From Chitinophagaceae bacterium (GTDB taxonomy: Bacteria; Bacteroidota; Bacteroidia; Chitinophagales; Chitinophagaceae): a stretch of DNA of 5,595 nt. Below the pieces are notes generated by a model. It was not told the origin of the DNA. It saw nothing but the letters and a program-made list of their open reading frames with translations, and did no database searches. The translations under genes were made by a program, and so were the position numbers. The stretch spans positions 1-5,595 of the forward strand of contig JADYYU010000354.1 of NCBI GenBank assembly GCA_020853515.1. The letters are read 5' to 3'. This document shows positions 5,097-5,595 of the stretch, piece after piece. The first letter of the stretch is position 1, and the number at the start of each line of letters is the position of its first letter.

Positions 5097-5595
5097 CTAC
5101 TTTAAAATGCTTATTTTCTTCACTGCCTTTTCATTGCCGCATTGCATATGCACAAAATAGGTACCGCTGTACAAAGTTTTTACATCAAAATAAGCGATTG
5201 TACTGCCTGCAAAAATAGTAGTCTTATTTACCTGCCGGCCGCTCAGATCAAACAATTTTATTTCAATATCCTTTTTATTCAGGTTGTTGACCTGAATAGC
5301 AATGAGATCATTGGCAGGGTTCGGGAAAACAGTCATGTCAGACAAGGTTTTGCTGATATCTGCAGTGGCATTGGGCGTGGCCGGAAAGATGGTCACCGGT
5401 TCAGTAATGGTAGGTACTTTTTGAGCATTTTTTATACCATAGAATGTAGGGCCCACAACATAGGGATAATAGGAATTCCATTTTGAATCTACCGTTGCAA
5501 AGTAGCAATAGATGCCTCCCGGAAATTCAGGTGTTACACAAAAGCGACCGTTATGTTCATCCAGATAGTCAGGCGTGGCAGCGTTGGTGGGTACA
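5097..5595 (-). CDS. Secreted YHYH-like protein with C-terminal T9SS type A sorting domain, partial (5' end outside window)
   Basis: On the minus strand the frame is open from the window edge to TAG at 5099-5097, giving the last 165 residues. The first visible part, about residues 10-53 (NGRFCVTPEFPGGIYCYF, then YPYVVGPTFYG), looks like the end of a YHYH-domain protein, a family of secreted bacterial proteins of unclear function. After a Pro/Thr-rich linker, about residues 86-165 form a T9SS type A sorting domain: VFPNPANDLI, then LFDLSGRQV, YSGTYFVHM and a lysine-containing end KKISILK. This tail directs proteins through the type IX system to the cell surface or medium and is removed after export. 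A GTG at 5456 is internal, not a start, because the homologous sequence continues upstream of it. The assignment of the sorting domain is strong; that of the YHYH part is moderate. Confidence 0.88.
   Translation of the reverse strand, partial: VPTNAATPDYLDEHNGRFCVTPEFPGGIYCYFATVDSKWNSYYPYVVGPTFYGIKNAQKVPTITEPVTIFPATPNATADISKTLSDMTVFPNPANDLIAIQVNNLNKKDIEIKLFDLSGRQVNKTTIFAGSTIAYFDVKTLYSGTYFVHMQCGNEKAVKKISILK

Noticed and set aside
5142..5486. 114-codon plus-strand ORF
   Set aside because: It is antisense to the T9SS sorting domain, which is the convincing protein here.

Overview
The window looks like chromosomal DNA of a Bacteroidota bacterium, probably a Chitinophagaceae- or Sphingobacteriia-type organism. 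The pointers are a C-terminal type IX secretion (T9SS) sorting domain, matches to the Bacteroidota promoter -7 element TAnnTTTG upstream of two genes, start codons without Shine-Dalgarno sequences, low-to-moderate GC, and an intergenic motif resembling the Bacteroidota Flavo-1 RNA. The taxon is inferred from these features only.

Left part (1-2357, + strand): the 3' end of a gene for a TolC-type outer-membrane efflux protein, probably the C-terminal part of a CusA/CzcA-TolC fusion, is followed after 97 bp by a complete CusB/CzcB-type lipoprotein adaptor. Together they form part of a tripartite RND efflux system; the pump portion lies outside the window. Overlapping the adaptor stop codon is a 24-codon ORF whose end reads like the start of a MacB/FtsX-type ABC permease and then stops. 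About 200 bp with no recognisable content follow.

Middle (2358-3961): a strong terminator hairpin, probably bidirectional, is followed by a repeat-rich stretch with a degenerate 7-bp phased repeat and two inverted GC-rich boxes. Next comes a minus-strand gene for an exported protein with five Asp-box (BNR) motifs. It is divergent from a plus-strand gene for a membrane-anchored winged-helix regulator (3968-4903), and the two share a short intergenic region holding a promoter element for each direction.

Right part (4904-5595): a 193-bp gap between convergent genes holds a structured motif resembling the Flavo-1 RNA. The window ends inside a minus-strand gene for a secreted protein with YHYH-like sequence and a T9SS type A sorting domain.

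No CRISPR array, rRNA, tRNA or intact mobile element was seen. I see no clear new multi-gene system. The points most worth checking are the phased heptad repeat, the truncated permease start, the Flavo-1-like element, and the possible leaderless start of the winged-helix gene.
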